NCBI GenBank assembly: GCA_013289685.1
Contig: JABCZL010000003.1
Span: forward strand, 310,001-374,000
Length of the DNA: 64,000 nt
Reading direction: 5' to 3'
Source of the DNA: Acidobacteriota bacterium
GTDB taxonomy: Bacteria; Acidobacteriota; Terriglobia; Terriglobales; Acidobacteriaceae
Shown here: positions 26,144-35,520 of the stretch, one piece after another
How the letters are laid out: every line of letters begins with the position of its first letter
How positions within the stretch are numbered: the first letter of the stretch is position 1
Made by a program: the position numbers and the translations under genes
The notes under the pieces: generated by a model
Told to the model about the DNA's origin: nothing
Database searches by the model: none
What the model saw: the letters and a program-made list of their open reading frames with translations, nothing else

Positions 26144-29100
26144 TCTCCTGGCTGAAACGACGTCAACGGGCGCTGCATGGGATTGCTTTGATGTGTCTCG
26201 TCAGCCATGCGTTCGGACTCGACCCCAATCGTCCCTTGTTCCAGTACGTCCGGGAGAATTGGAATACAGAAGCCAAATTCCCGGGTGGCGCAGTGAATGC
26301 GATCGCGCAGACAGACGACGGGTATCTCTGGATAGGCACGGACAGGGGGCTGTTTCGTTTTGACGGCTTTAATTTCGTGCGGGTCGCATTTTCTTCGACC
26401 GCCGGTCCTTCGGATGTTCCTATCTTGGGTTTGCTGACGGATGCGAGCGGAACTCTTTGGGTCCGCGTGCAAGGCTTGGATGTGCTGCGCCAAAAGGGCG
26501 GCAAATTTGAAACCGTTGCGTATGGGGTTGGACCACTGAGTCCCCATGTAACTGCCGTTTCGAAAGACAGGAATGGTGCGGTCTTGATTTCAGACCCCGT
26601 GAAGGGCACGTTCCGCTTCGAAGCAGAAAATATTCAGAGGGTTGCGACGCCCACGATGCTGCCCGGCTCGTCGCCCGTGATCTCAATGGCAGAGACATCG
26701 GAGGGCAGGATCTGGTTGGGCACCCTGGGCGCCGGCTTATTTCTTCTTGCCGATAGCCATGCCGCCGCTGTGAATGCCGCATTCCCTGAGCGAAAGATCA
26801 ATTGCCTTCTGTCCATTAGCGAACACGATTTGCTGGTCGGCACCGACAATGGCTTATATCAGTGGAACGACCAGGGCTATCGTCGAGAGGCGTTGCCTTC
26901 CTCTCTCGGCAACCTGCAAATTTTGAGCCTGCTGCAGGATCGCGATTCGAACGTATGGGTCGGGACTGACCGCGGCCTTTTGCGCATCACCACAAAAGGC
27001 GCGTCGTTTTCCGACGAAAAAGAACTTCGCGGCAACGGCGCTATCAACGTGCTATTTGAAGACCGCGAGGGAAATGTGTGGGTGGGTGGAGCGCGTGGCC
27101 TTGGGCGCATCCGAGACACAGTTTTCATGACGTTCTCTTCCGCTGCAGACCCTCGCTTCGAGAACTCCGGCCCGATTTACGGCGACGCAAAGAGTCGAAC
27201 CTGGTTCGCGCCCGGTCAAGGCGGCTTATACGCGATCAAGGATGCTCAGGTTCAACCTGGTTCGATCGCGGTCCCTGCCAACGATGTGGTTTATTCCATC
27301 GCAGGCCGCGGTGACGAAATCTGGATTGGACGCCAGCGTGGCGGGCTCACACACCTGCAATGGCGGAATGGAACCGCAACCAGCCAGACCTTCACCGAGG
27401 CCGATGGGTTGGCTCAAAACAGCGTCTATGCGGTGCTCGAGAGTCGAGATGGATCAGTATGGGCGGGCACTCTGAGCGGCGGTGTCAGCAGATTCCGTGA
27501 CGGCCGATTCACCACCTACACTGCCGCAAGCGGTCTTGCCGCGAACACCGTCTCGTCGATTCTCGAAACTCGCGATCGGACGATGTGGTTTGCGACATCC
27601 AATGGATTGAGTTCCCTGTCCAACAATCAGTGGAAAACCTATAGCACGCGGGACGGTTTACCTTCTGCACATGTGAATTGTCTTTTCGAGGATTCAGCGG
27701 GAGTATTGTGGAGCGGAACGTCTGCAGGCCTGGCGTTTCTCGTCTTCGGGAAAGTTCAAGTTCCGCCGCTGCCAGACGTTTTGCGCGGACCCATATTCGG
27801 CATCGCGGAAGATAAGAGTGGACGATTCTGGATAACGACTTCTAGTCATATCTTGCAGGTACCACGAGACAAACTGTTCACGGGTCAGACTGGAACGGGA
27901 GACATTCGCGAATATGGCCCGGCCGATGGTCTGCCGAGCAGCGAAGGAGTCAATCGCAGCAGGTCGGTAGTCAGTGACTCTGAGGGAAGGATCTGGATTT
28001 CCGTGAAGGGCGGACTGTCGGTAGTCGATCCATCTCACCTGGCGTCCGCTTGGCCCCCAGCCATTGCTCATGTGGAATCAGTAATAGCAGATGGGATGGC
28101 AGTCACTCCCATCGATTCGATCCGCGTTCCTGCTGGCCACAAAAGAATCACATTCGCATATACCGCTCTAAGCCTTGCCGTGCCAGAGCGGATTCGTTTT
28201 CGATACTTTCTGGAAGGTTTCGACCGGCAATGGAGCGAGCCCAGCGCCGCTCGCGAAGCGGTTTACACCAATTTAGGCCCGCGCACCTACCATTTCCACC
28301 TTCTCGCCAGCAATAGTTATGGAGAATGGAATGGCTCGGAGACGGTTGTCAGCATCGAGGTCGAGCCTGCACTCTGGCAGACGTGGTCGTTCCGGTCAAC
28401 ATTGGCCGTGCTTCTCGCAAGCATCGTGTTCGTGTTTTACCGGCTCCATCTGCATCGACTGACCCAACAACTGAACCTGCGTTTCGAGGAACGTCTCGCC
28501 GAACGCACGCGCATCGCTCAGGAGCTGCATGATACGTTATTGCAGGGGTTTCTCAGCGCATCCATGCAGCTACACGTGGCAGAAGATCAGCTCCCGGCGG
28601 ATTCCCCTGCGAAACCGATGATGAATCGGGTTCTCAGGCTCATGGGCCGAGTCATCGACGAAGGCCGTAACGCGGTTCGTGGTTTGCGTTCCGGGCATGA
28701 TGATTCAGACGATCTCGCGCAGGCGTTTTCCCACGTTGCTCAGGAGCTTGTCATCCAGCAAGAAGTTGACTTTCGCGTCGTCATGGAAGGCATGCCCCGG
28801 GCATTGCATCCCGTGATTCGCGACGAGGTCTACCGCATTGGCCGCGAATCCCTGGTGAATGCATTCCGCCACGCGCGCGCGAGCAAGATTGAGGTTGAGG
28901 TTGACTACTCCGCCAGCAATCTTCGCATTCTGGTCCGTGACAACGGTTGCGGGATCGATCCTGAGGTGTTGCGCGCCGGACGCGATGGGCACTGGGGGCT
29001 TCCCGGTATGCGGGAGCGAGCGGAAAAGGTCGGGGCGAAGCTCAGGGTATGGAGCCGTGCGGCTGCTGGAACGGAGGTCGAATTGACCGTGCCCGGCCAG

Positions 29101-29208
29101 GTCGCGTTTCAATCTCGTGGGTCAGTGCGTCCGCGGAAACGGTTTGCCCGATTCAATCCACGGGCTGCACCTGAAGCCAATAAGCCCGAAAGCAAACGAC
29201 CACAATGA
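26140..29208 (+). CDS. Reg_prop (two-component propeller) sensor histidine kinase
   Basis: This 1022-residue membrane kinase has a signal-like N-terminus and then many propeller repeats of the type YLWIGTDRGLFRFDG. Further copies are NVWVGTDRGLLRI, NVWVGGARGLGRI, SVWAGTLSGGVSRF and TMWFATSNGLSSL. A Y_Y_Y-type domain is near residues 680-745, a transmembrane helix near 749-770, and a HisKA_3 domain has His797 in RIAQELHDTLLQG. The ATPase domain ends with GLPGMRERAEKVGA. The start GTG 26140 overlaps the lipoprotein stop, and the stop overlaps the response regulator start. Propeller sensors of this type respond to extracellular ligands, often polysaccharides. Confidence 0.92.
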   Translation: MISWLKRRQRALHGIALMCLVSHAFGLDPNRPLFQYVRENWNTEAKFPGGAVNAIAQTDDGYLWIGTDRGLFRFDGFNFVRVAFSSTAGPSDVPILGLLTDASGTLWVRVQGLDVLRQKGGKFETVAYGVGPLSPHVTAVSKDRNGAVLISDPVKGTFRFEAENIQRVATPTMLPGSSPVISMAETSEGRIWLGTLGAGLFLLADSHAAAVNAAFPERKINCLLSISEHDLLVGTDNGLYQWNDQGYRREALPSSLGNLQILSLLQDRDSNVWVGTDRGLLRITTKGASFSDEKELRGNGAINVLFEDREGNVWVGGARGLGRIRDTVFMTFSSAADPRFENSGPIYGDAKSRTWFAPGQGGLYAIKDAQVQPGSIAVPANDVVYSIAGRGDEIWIGRQRGGLTHLQWRNGTATSQTFTEADGLAQNSVYAVLESRDGSVWAGTLSGGVSRFRDGRFTTYTAASGLAANTVSSILETRDRTMWFATSNGLSSLSNNQWKTYSTRDGLPSAHVNCLFEDSAGVLWSGTSAGLAFLVFGKVQVPPLPDVLRGPIFGIAEDKSGRFWITTSSHILQVPRDKLFTGQTGTGDIREYGPADGLPSSEGVNRSRSVVSDSEGRIWISVKGGLSVVDPSHLASAWPPAIAHVESVIADGMAVTPIDSIRVPAGHKRITFAYTALSLAVPERIRFRYFLEGFDRQWSEPSAAREAVYTNLGPRTYHFHLLASNSYGEWNGSETVVSIEVEPALWQTWSFRSTLAVLLASIVFVFYRLHLHRLTQQLNLRFEERLAERTRIAQELHDTLLQGFLSASMQLHVAEDQLPADSPAKPMMNRVLRLMGRVIDEGRNAVRGLRSGHDDSDDLAQAFSHVAQELVIQQEVDFRVVMEGMPRALHPVIRDEVYRIGRESLVNAFRHARASKIEVEVDYSASNLRILVRDNGCGIDPEVLRAGRDGHWGLPGMRERAEKVGAKLRVWSRAAAGTEVELTVPGQVAFQSRGSVRPRKRFARFNPRAAPEANKPESKRPQ

Positions 29209-29834
29209 GCACTGCCGACAGCATCCGCGTCTTCAGCGTTGACGACCATCCTCTGCTGCGCGAAGGCATTGCCGCGCTCATCAAAAGCCAGCCGGATATG
29301 GTGCTGGTCAGCGAAGCCGCCACGGGGCGTGACGCCATTCAACAGTTTCAGAAGCACCAGCCGGATGTCACGCTCATGGACCTGCGATTGCCGGACATGA
29401 ACGGCATTGACACGATGATCGCAATCCGCACGGAATTTCCCGATGCCCGCATCATCATGCTCACTACGTTCGAAGGCGATGTGGAAATCCAACGTGCCCT
29501 TGAGGCCGGAGCTCGGGGCTATATGTTGAAGAGCATGCCTCCGAAGGAACTGCTGGAAGTAATCCGCCAGGTGCATGCCGGCAAGAAGCGTATCCCGCCC
29601 GAAATTGCCGCTCACATTGCCGAGCACATCAGTGATGAAGACCTCACCGAACGTGAAGTCGAAGTGCTTCGCGAGATCGCGGGCGGCAACCGAAACCGGG
29701 ACATCGCGGAAAAACTCTTCATCACTGAAGAGACGGTCAAAGTGCACATGAAACACATCATGGAAAAACTAGGCGCCAGCGACCGGACCCAGGCGGTCGC
29801 CATCGGCGTTCGCCGCGGCATTATTCAGCTCTAA
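29205..29834 (+). CDS. NarL/FixJ-family response regulator
   Basis: This 209-residue regulator has a receiver with Asp59 (PDVTLMDLRLPDMNG), the Thr of LTTFEGD and Lys of MLKSM. A LuxR-type helix-turn-helix follows (LTEREVEVLREIAGGNRNRD, AEKLFITEETVKVHMKHIMEKL). It overlaps the kinase by 4 nt, so the pair is translationally coupled. It probably controls nearby genes through sites such as the palindrome at 29859-29878. Confidence 0.95.
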   Translation: MSTADSIRVFSVDDHPLLREGIAALIKSQPDMVLVSEAATGRDAIQQFQKHQPDVTLMDLRLPDMNGIDTMIAIRTEFPDARIIMLTTFEGDVEIQRALEAGARGYMLKSMPPKELLEVIRQVHAGKKRIPPEIAAHIAEHISDEDLTEREVEVLREIAGGNRNRDIAEKLFITEETVKVHMKHIMEKLGASDRTQAVAIGVRRGIIQL

Positions 29835-29858
29835 CCACACTCCTGAAAGCAGTCCGCT

Positions 29859-29878
29859 CGTACCACGATAGTGGTACG
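29859..29878. promoter_or_regulatory. Palindrome, candidate operator for the NarL-type regulator
   Basis: CGTACCAC-GATA-GTGGTACG is a perfect 8-4-8 inverted repeat between the response regulator and DoxX genes. It lies about 55-75 nt upstream of the DoxX start. It has the TAC-type half-sites used by NarL-class regulators. The lack of a T-run argues against a terminator. Confidence 0.5.
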
Positions 29879-29931
29879 TAACAATTCCAACCTCTAGGGA
29901 TTCGCCCAGTCACGAAACTATTTACTGTGAA

Positions 29932-30381
29932 ATGTTGACCACTTTTACGCTACGATCGACTTTCACGATCTTCCCCGATGGCCTGTCCGGCCTCGGACTG
30001 CTCTTGCTCCGGGCCACCGCGGGCACAGCACTCCTGGCTTGCGGCTTGATTCATTTCATCGCGTGGCCGGAAGCGAGACTGTTGCCGCTGACCGTAGCGG
30101 CGCTCTCGTCAATATGCGGACTGTTGCTCCTGCTTGGACTGTTCAACCGGTTAGCTTGTAGTCTTGGAGCTCTGATCAGCTTGGGAGCCGCCCTCGGGTT
30201 TATACATGTGCCCGTGTTCAACGTCTTACCGGCCATGGTCTCCGCGGTGTTTACGGCCGTAATTGCAGTGGCACTCTTGTGCCTTGGTCCGGGGGCATAT
30301 TCGCTCGATGCGCGACGCCATGGACGCCGCGAGATCATCATTCCCGCAAGGCCACACTCTTCAGACGACAGTACTCTTTGA
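29932..30381 (+). CDS. DoxX-family membrane protein
   Basis: This 149-residue protein has four hydrophobic segments (LGLLLLRATAGTALLACGLIH, TVAALSSICGLLLLLGLF, and two more) and the LLLRATAG opening seen in DoxX proteins. The family is poorly characterised; some members act in respiratory or sulfur-redox complexes. It follows a palindrome and a NarL-type regulator, which may control it. Confidence 0.72.
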   Translation: MLTTFTLRSTFTIFPDGLSGLGLLLLRATAGTALLACGLIHFIAWPEARLLPLTVAALSSICGLLLLLGLFNRLACSLGALISLGAALGFIHVPVFNVLPAMVSAVFTAVIAVALLCLGPGAYSLDARRHGRREIIIPARPHSSDDSTL

Positions 30382-30746
30382 CTCTCGCTGAACTACCTCG
30401 ATCGAGTTACCCAGCTTTCAGTCTTCTTGGGTAAGGAAAAAACACTGCATATCGGGATGCGTTCTGCTCCGCAGTTTGCGAGAGTAGCCATCACACCGAA
30501 CACCAATCGAAAACCTGGGAGGGCAGCCATGGGGATTGTGGGGACTCTCGAATTGCCAGACCAAATGAGCCCGTGTCTCCGGCTCTTCATTGATTCACTG
30601 TTCGATGATGTCGGTGTGAAGCGCGGCGCGGCGGCGTATCAGAAGCGCGCGGCGCAACCTGCGCTCCCAAGACCGCTGAGAGCGGAAGGCGGCAACGCAA
30701 ATGCAGTAGCGGTAGGTTACGAACACAATTCCTGGAGGACATCACG
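30382..30746. other. 365-nt gap holding only a doubtful small frame
   Basis: A TTG-started frame (30427-30750, 107 codons) crosses this gap and overlaps the next start by 4 nt. It has no recognisable domain, no clear ribosome site and ordinary composition, so I do not call it. The 3' end (30730-30746) contains the GGAGG used by the next gene. Confidence 0.3.
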
Positions 30747-31568
30747 TTGAAACACTACGCACTCGCAATGGAACTTAGAGCACGACAAATCATCTTCGCA
30801 ATCCTCCCGATCATGGCAATGATGTTCGGTATGGGGAAGGATCTTATGGCACAACCGAATGCATCAACGGCTGTAAAAAATGTCGTTCTCGTTCACGGCG
30901 GCTTCGTGGATGGATCCGGATGGGAAGGCGTCTATAAGATTCTCACGGGCAAAGGCTATAACGTCACGGTCGTCCAGAACCCCACAATCTCTCTTGCGGA
31001 TGACGTTGCAGTGACCAAGCGAGCCATCGACGCGCAGGACGGCCCTGTAATCCTCGTGGGCCATTCGTATGGTGGTGTGGTGATCAGCTCGGCGGGAGAT
31101 GACCCGAAGGTCGTCGGGCTGGTTTACATTTGTGCATTCGCTGCTGACACCGGTGATTCCGTCCTTTCTCTCCTCAAGAATGCTCCGGCGGATGCACCGG
31201 CTCCCCCGATTCTGCCCCCGCAGGACGGTTTCCTGTTTCTTGACCGCCAGAAATTTGCAGCATCCTTCGCCGCTGACGTAAAGCCCGAGATTGCAGATTT
31301 CATGGCCAATTCCCAAGTGCCGTGGGCACTTGCGGCCGCGAGCGGCGGGGCCACAGCGGCCGCCTGGAAGACGAAGCCGAGCTGGTATCTGCTGACCACA
31401 GAAGATCACATGATCGCTCCGGAACTCCAGCGATTCATGTCGAAGCGAGCCGGTTCCAAGGTGGTTGAAATCAAGGGAAGCCATGCGATCTACGTCTCGC
31501 GGCCCGACGCGGTGGCGACTTTGATCGAAAAAGCCGCCAACAGCGCGCCGCTCGTAGCAGCACGCTAA
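30747..31568 (+). CDS. Exported alpha/beta hydrolase
   Basis: This 273-residue hydrolase has an N-terminal hydrophobic segment (IIFAILPIMAMMFGMG), then the fold markers LVHGGFVDGSGW (oxyanion region), nucleophile elbow GHSYGGVV and the catalytic His in KGSHAIYVSRP. This set is typical of the EstC/hydroxynitrile-lyase-like branch. The start is TTG 30747 behind TGGAGGAC. The substrate is unknown. It is followed by two more hydrolase-type genes on the same strand. Confidence 0.82.
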   Translation: MKHYALAMELRARQIIFAILPIMAMMFGMGKDLMAQPNASTAVKNVVLVHGGFVDGSGWEGVYKILTGKGYNVTVVQNPTISLADDVAVTKRAIDAQDGPVILVGHSYGGVVISSAGDDPKVVGLVYICAFAADTGDSVLSLLKNAPADAPAPPILPPQDGFLFLDRQKFAASFAADVKPEIADFMANSQVPWALAAASGGATAAAWKTKPSWYLLTTEDHMIAPELQRFMSKRAGSKVVEIKGSHAIYVSRPDAVATLIEKAANSAPLVAAR

Positions 31569-31700
31569 TTCATAGAACGTGCGGTGGACATTTCCCACGT
31601 GGAAATTCTCCGGCGCACTTTAGTGGCCTTAGCTTTCGCTCTCGGTAGAGTATCTGTCGGCCTTACGGCCGGTGCGCCTGAGTATTCAGGAAGGTAATCT

Positions 31701-32657
31701 ATGATGACTAGACGGAGACTCGAAATCTCACGCCGGCAGTTTCTGGTTGCAGGAAGTCTTTCTATTGGCGCGGCTTACTTAATGCCAAGAAGCCTCTTCG
31801 CCCAGGCGGGCGATCTCGTCGGGGATGCACTAAAGGCATCCGCCACAGCAAAGATTGTGGTTCAAACCCTGCGCCGCAACGTCAGCGTTCTCTTGGGCCC
31901 GGGTGGAAATATTGCTGTTCTGACCGGCCCCGACGGCAAGGTTGTCGTGGACGCTGAAATCGTCACCACGCGTCCGAACGTCTCCGCGGCTCTGGCGAGC
32001 ATTAATTCAGATCCGATCAAGCAATTGATCAACACTCATTGGCACTTTGATCACACCGGTGGGAACGAATGGCTTCACGATGCCGGAGCTTGCATCTTGG
32101 CGCACGAGAACACGCGCGAACACCTTTTAGTAGACACGCGCGTGGAGGGCTGGAAGCACACCTTCCCCGCCGCGCCAGCAGGTGCGATTCCCTCAACTGT
32201 CTTCAAGGACGACTACACATTGCACGCCAATAGTACAACCCTTGTTCTCAAGCACTATGAGCCTGCGCACACGGACTCCGACATCTCCGCGTACTTCGCA
32301 GAGGCCGACATTCTTCATGTAGGCGACACTTTTTGGAACCGCGATTACCCCTTCATCGACTACTCCACTGGCGGCAGCATCGACGGACAGATCCGGGCGG
32401 CGGAGGCCAACCTGGCAATGGCTACGGATAAGACCATCGTCATCTCCGGTCACGGGGCGATTGGCGCCAGGGCCGACCTGGTTCTGTTCCGAGACGTGCT
32501 GGTTGAAATCCGCGACAAGGTGGCTGCTCTCAAGAAACAGGGTCGGTCCCTGCCCGAAGTTATCGTGGCCAAGCCTGGCGCACGCTATGACGCGGAGTGG
32601 GGCAACCTGTTCATGACCCCGAGTGCATTTCTTGCGCTCGTGTATCAGGGCGTTTGA
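31701..32657 (+). CDS. Tat-exported metallo-beta-lactamase-fold hydrolase
   Basis: This 318-residue protein starts with a twin-arginine signal (SRRQFLVAG, Arg11-Arg12) and a hydrophobic core. The MBL-fold metal motif NTHWHFDHTGGNEW is followed by the other ligand positions EPAHTDSD, HVGDTF and ISGHGAIG. Such proteins hydrolyse diverse esters, lactams or thioesters. Export would be through the TatC/TatA encoded at 6.2-7.4 kb. An AGGAAGG precedes the ATG. Confidence 0.88.
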   Translation: MMTRRRLEISRRQFLVAGSLSIGAAYLMPRSLFAQAGDLVGDALKASATAKIVVQTLRRNVSVLLGPGGNIAVLTGPDGKVVVDAEIVTTRPNVSAALASINSDPIKQLINTHWHFDHTGGNEWLHDAGACILAHENTREHLLVDTRVEGWKHTFPAAPAGAIPSTVFKDDYTLHANSTTLVLKHYEPAHTDSDISAYFAEADILHVGDTFWNRDYPFIDYSTGGSIDGQIRAAEANLAMATDKTIVISGHGAIGARADLVLFRDVLVEIRDKVAALKKQGRSLPEVIVAKPGARYDAEWGNLFMTPSAFLALVYQGV

Positions 32658-32803
32658 TATGGAGCAAATGATCGTATATTCAAGAGCCCACGACGAATTC
32701 GCCGCCGCCGCGCCGGTAGTCGAACGCCGTGCGGCCTGATAGACACACAGTCGTCTTCGATCCTTCTTAGAAAAAAACGATTCGCAGTCAAGGAGAAAAC
32801 GCT

Positions 32804-33643
32804 ATGCCCACAATCACAACGAAAGATGGTACGCAGATTTTCTACAAGGACTGGGGAACAGGCCAGCCCATAGTGTTCAGCCACGGGTGGCCGCTCACGG
32901 CGGACGACTGGGACGGACAAATGTTATTTTTCGGCCAGCGCGGTTATCGCGTGATCGCGCATGACCGGCGAGGACATGGCCGTTCCACGCAAACCTGGGA
33001 TGGCAATGACATGGATACCTATGCCGACGATCTGGCAGCGCTCACGGAAAAGCTCGACCTGAAAAACGCAATCCATGTGGGGCACTCGACCGGCGGCGGC
33101 GAGGTTGCCCGCTACATCGGGCGGCACGGGTCGAAGCGCGTGGCCATGGCGGTGCTCATCAGCGCCGTACCGCCCCTGATGGTGAAGACGGAGAAGAATC
33201 CGGCGGGCGCTCCTATCGAGGTTTTCGACGGTCTGCGAGCCGCGTATGTAGAGAATCGGCCGCAGTTTTACAAGGACATCACTCTTCCGTTCTACGGCTA
33301 CAATCGGCCGGGCGCGAAGATATCGGAAGGCATCCGGGAGAAATGGTGGCTCCAGGGGATGATGGGCGGGATGAAGGCGGGCTACGACTGCATCAAGGCC
33401 TTCTCTGAGACGGACTTCACCGAAGATCTCAAGAAGTTCGACGTGCCCACCCTGATTCTTCATGGCGAGGACGACCAGATAGTGCCGATTCGCGCTGCGG
33501 CCCTGCAGTCCGCAAAGCTTGTGAAGGGTGCGACACTTAAGGTGTATCCCGGTTTCCCACACGGGATGCCCACAACCCACGCGGACCAGATCAACGCCGA
33601 CCTGCTGGCGTTCATCAAGCAACGCCAGGCAGTGGCGGCATAA
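32804..33643 (+). CDS. Alpha/beta hydrolase (non-heme chloroperoxidase/arylesterase type)
   Basis: This 279-residue cytoplasmic enzyme has no signal. Motifs are the strand-loop [23 protein letters not shown], nucleophile elbow [19 protein letters not shown] with the catalytic Asp, and FPHGMPTTH with the catalytic His. This order matches the cofactor-free haloperoxidase/arylesterase group. A strong AAGGAGAAAA precedes ATG 32804. The native substrate is not evident. Confidence 0.9.
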   Translation: MPTITTKDGTQIFYKDWGTGQPIVFSHGWPLTADDWDGQMLFFGQRGYRVIAHDRRGHGRSTQTWDGNDMDTYADDLAALTEKLDLKNAIHVGHSTGGGEVARYIGRHGSKRVAMAVLISAVPPLMVKTEKNPAGAPIEVFDGLRAAYVENRPQFYKDITLPFYGYNRPGAKISEGIREKWWLQGMMGGMKAGYDCIKAFSETDFTEDLKKFDVPTLILHGEDDQIVPIRAAALQSAKLVKGATLKVYPGFPHGMPTTHADQINADLLAFIKQRQAVAA

Positions 33644-33648
33644 GCGTT

Positions 33649-33804
33649 TGCTGGGAGCTCGTGCATAAAAGCAACGATCGGTTTCGTCGTCGCAATCACA
33701 TTTCCCCTGTTCGGATATATATGCAAGCTGCGACGGAATCATCTGAGCGCTGGTGTTCCAGATCATGTCTGACTCGAACTCCGAGTCGCAACGAGCTCCC
33801 AGCA
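33649..33804. repeat. 156-nt element with 14-bp perfect terminal inverted repeats
   Basis: TGCTGGGAGCTCGT (33649-33662) is the reverse complement of 33791-33804. The interior 128 nt has no gene. The layout is that of a MITE-like non-autonomous element, but no target-site duplication is evident. Confidence 0.6.
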
Positions 33805-33868
33805 TTCCTTAAGGCTTCGACACATCACCCTCCAAAATATGAGCGACGTGGAAAGTTCGGCGTAGATT

Positions 33869-33900
33869 TGGTGGAGCTAGTCGGGCTCGAACTATTGACC
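33869..33900 (-). other. tRNA-Ala 3'-end fragment, candidate island attachment site
   Basis: Read on the minus strand, this segment contains TTCGAGC, CCGAC, TAGCTCC and ACCA: a tRNA T-loop, T-stem 3' strand, acceptor strand and CCA end, with no 5' half. Its acceptor strand pairs perfectly with the 5' acceptor strand of the tRNA at 45316-45388 and supplies U70 for the alanine identity pair. The shared core CCCGACTAG lies in both. This fits an old site-specific integration. Confidence 0.65.
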
Positions 33901-34323
33901 GGTGTTGACAATACGCAAGTTATTGATTCTTATGCATGCCAGAAGGTCTAAAGAGGCACCAGTCCCAATCTCTGGGTACATTTTAGGTACAATGAATTTT
34001 CCCAACGCCAGCGAACAACTAGCGAATCTCCCCAGAGCTATCATGGCATGATGCCGCCTTCTGCCACGCCTCGCCTCCAGTGCGGTTCATCCCCCGTGTA
34101 GCCCATGGCGGACGAGCTCTGCACGAGTGGGCGGTCACCCAAGGGCGTCAGTGACTTCCTGCTTTGTGACAATCGCGCTAGCGTAGTTTGGACGGTTGGT
34201 GACGAGTGGCAGCGTGCATGAATTCCAGGGCGCGATCTCGGATTGCCTTATCGAGGCGGTCTGCAGTTGGCACGGGATTGAGTAGCGTATTATAAAATTC
34301 AAGTCCATTCTGGAATCTTCCAA
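33901..34323. other. 423-nt region with no recognised gene
   Basis: It follows the tRNA fragment and contains a direct-repeat-like stretch (GGTACATTTTAGGTACA near 33976-33992). No integrase remnant could be read. The last 100 nt probably hold the promoter of the DUF4118 kinase. Confidence 0.4.
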
Positions 34324-35520
34324 ATGCAGATCAGCACCGCGGCTACGGCCAAACGCACATTGTTTCGCTACGGGCTCGCGATCGGTCTCATCTTCCTTGC
34401 TCTATTGGTGTCCTTGGCGCTGCAAAACTCTTTTGGCAACCCTTTTTGGTTTTTCTTCTCTGCAGCAGTGATCCTCAGCACTTGGTTCGGCGGAGCGGGT
34501 CCCGGCTGGCTTGCTGTTATTTGTAGCACGCTCGCAGTGATGTACTACTTCACGCCACCGCTGCGTAGCTTGGCGGTAACGCCCCACGATCTGCCCTACT
34601 TTGTGACGTTCGTTGCGTGTGAAATGGGAGTGACCCAGCTGATTTCTTGGCGAAAACGCAGCGAAGATTCAATTCGACAGGCTCGTGACGAGCTTGAAGT
34701 GAGAGTTGCGGAGCGAACGGCCGAGCTCAAGAATGCAAACGATGCACTTGTGAGACAGATGGCGGAGCAGAGGCGTACAGAGGAGACGCTGCAGGCCACG
34801 CGCGCAGAATTGGCTCGCGCCGCACGAATCACTACCATCGGCGAATTGACAGCGTCGATAGCACACGAAGTCAACCAACCGCTCGCGGCAGTGGTGGCAA
34901 ACGCAGATGCCTGTGTCGCATGGCTATCTCGGAAAATGCCGGATCTTGCTGAAGCACGATCCGCAGCAGAGCGCGCCACACAGGGCGCTACGCGCGCGGC
35001 AGAAGTCATTGCCCGAATTCGTTCCCTCATCACCAAGGCTACACCAGAGAAATCCCGCGTCCCGCTTAACCGAGTCATAGAGCAAATCGCTGCTCTCGCC
35101 GAAGGGCAAGCAGAGAGGAACCATGTGGCCATTAAACTCGAACTCTCGCCGGACTTACCTATCGTATTGTGCGATAGCATCCAATTGCAGCAGGTAATCT
35201 TGAATCTGATCGTGAACGGAATCGAAGCGACGACATCTGTTACTGATCGGCCGAGAATGCTGACTCTTCGTACTGAAGCAGAGGACAAAGGCCAGGTTCG
35301 AGTTTCCGTTCGGGACTCCGGTGTTGGGCTGAACGAGGAAGTCATGGGCCGATTATTCGAGCCCTTCTTCACGACTCGTCCGAAGGGAATGGGTATGGGA
35401 CTGTCGATCAGTCGCTCGATTATTGAAGCTCACGGTGGGCGATTGTGGGCAGAGTCCAACACCTCGGGTGGAGCGACATTCCAGTTCACCCTGCCGAGTG
35501 AGGATGGGCTGACCGCATGA
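34324..35520 (+). CDS. DUF4118-type membrane sensor histidine kinase (FixL/NodV-like)
   Basis: This 398-residue kinase has N-terminal hydrophobic segments of the DUF4118/KdpD-like type (about residues 14-95) and a coiled linker (DELEVRVAERTAELKNANDA). The HisKA domain carries His181 in TASIAHEVNQPLAAVVANADA, and the ATPase domain has NLIVNGIEA and GMGMGLSISRSI. It lacks a haem-PAS domain, so oxygen sensing is not implied. It overlaps the FixJ-type regulator by 4 nt. The block belongs to the region bounded by the tRNA sites. Confidence 0.9.
   Translation: MQISTAATAKRTLFRYGLAIGLIFLALLVSLALQNSFGNPFWFFFSAAVILSTWFGGAGPGWLAVICSTLAVMYYFTPPLRSLAVTPHDLPYFVTFVACEMGVTQLISWRKRSEDSIRQARDELEVRVAERTAELKNANDALVRQMAEQRRTEETLQATRAELARAARITTIGELTASIAHEVNQPLAAVVANADACVAWLSRKMPDLAEARSAAERATQGATRAAEVIARIRSLITKATPEKSRVPLNRVIEQIAALAEGQAERNHVAIKLELSPDLPIVLCDSIQLQQVILNLIVNGIEATTSVTDRPRMLTLRTEAEDKGQVRVSVRDSGVGLNEEVMGRLFEPFFTTRPKGMGMGLSISRSIIEAHGGRLWAESNTSGGATFQFTLPSEDGLTA

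Noticed and set aside
30427-30750. 107-residue frame upstream of the alpha/beta hydrolase
   Set aside because: TTG start, no domain, no convincing ribosome site; kept only as a gap description.
34200-34290. Sigma-54 promoter upstream of the DUF4118 kinase
   Set aside because: TGGCAC occurs, but the required GC at the -12 element is not at the correct spacing.
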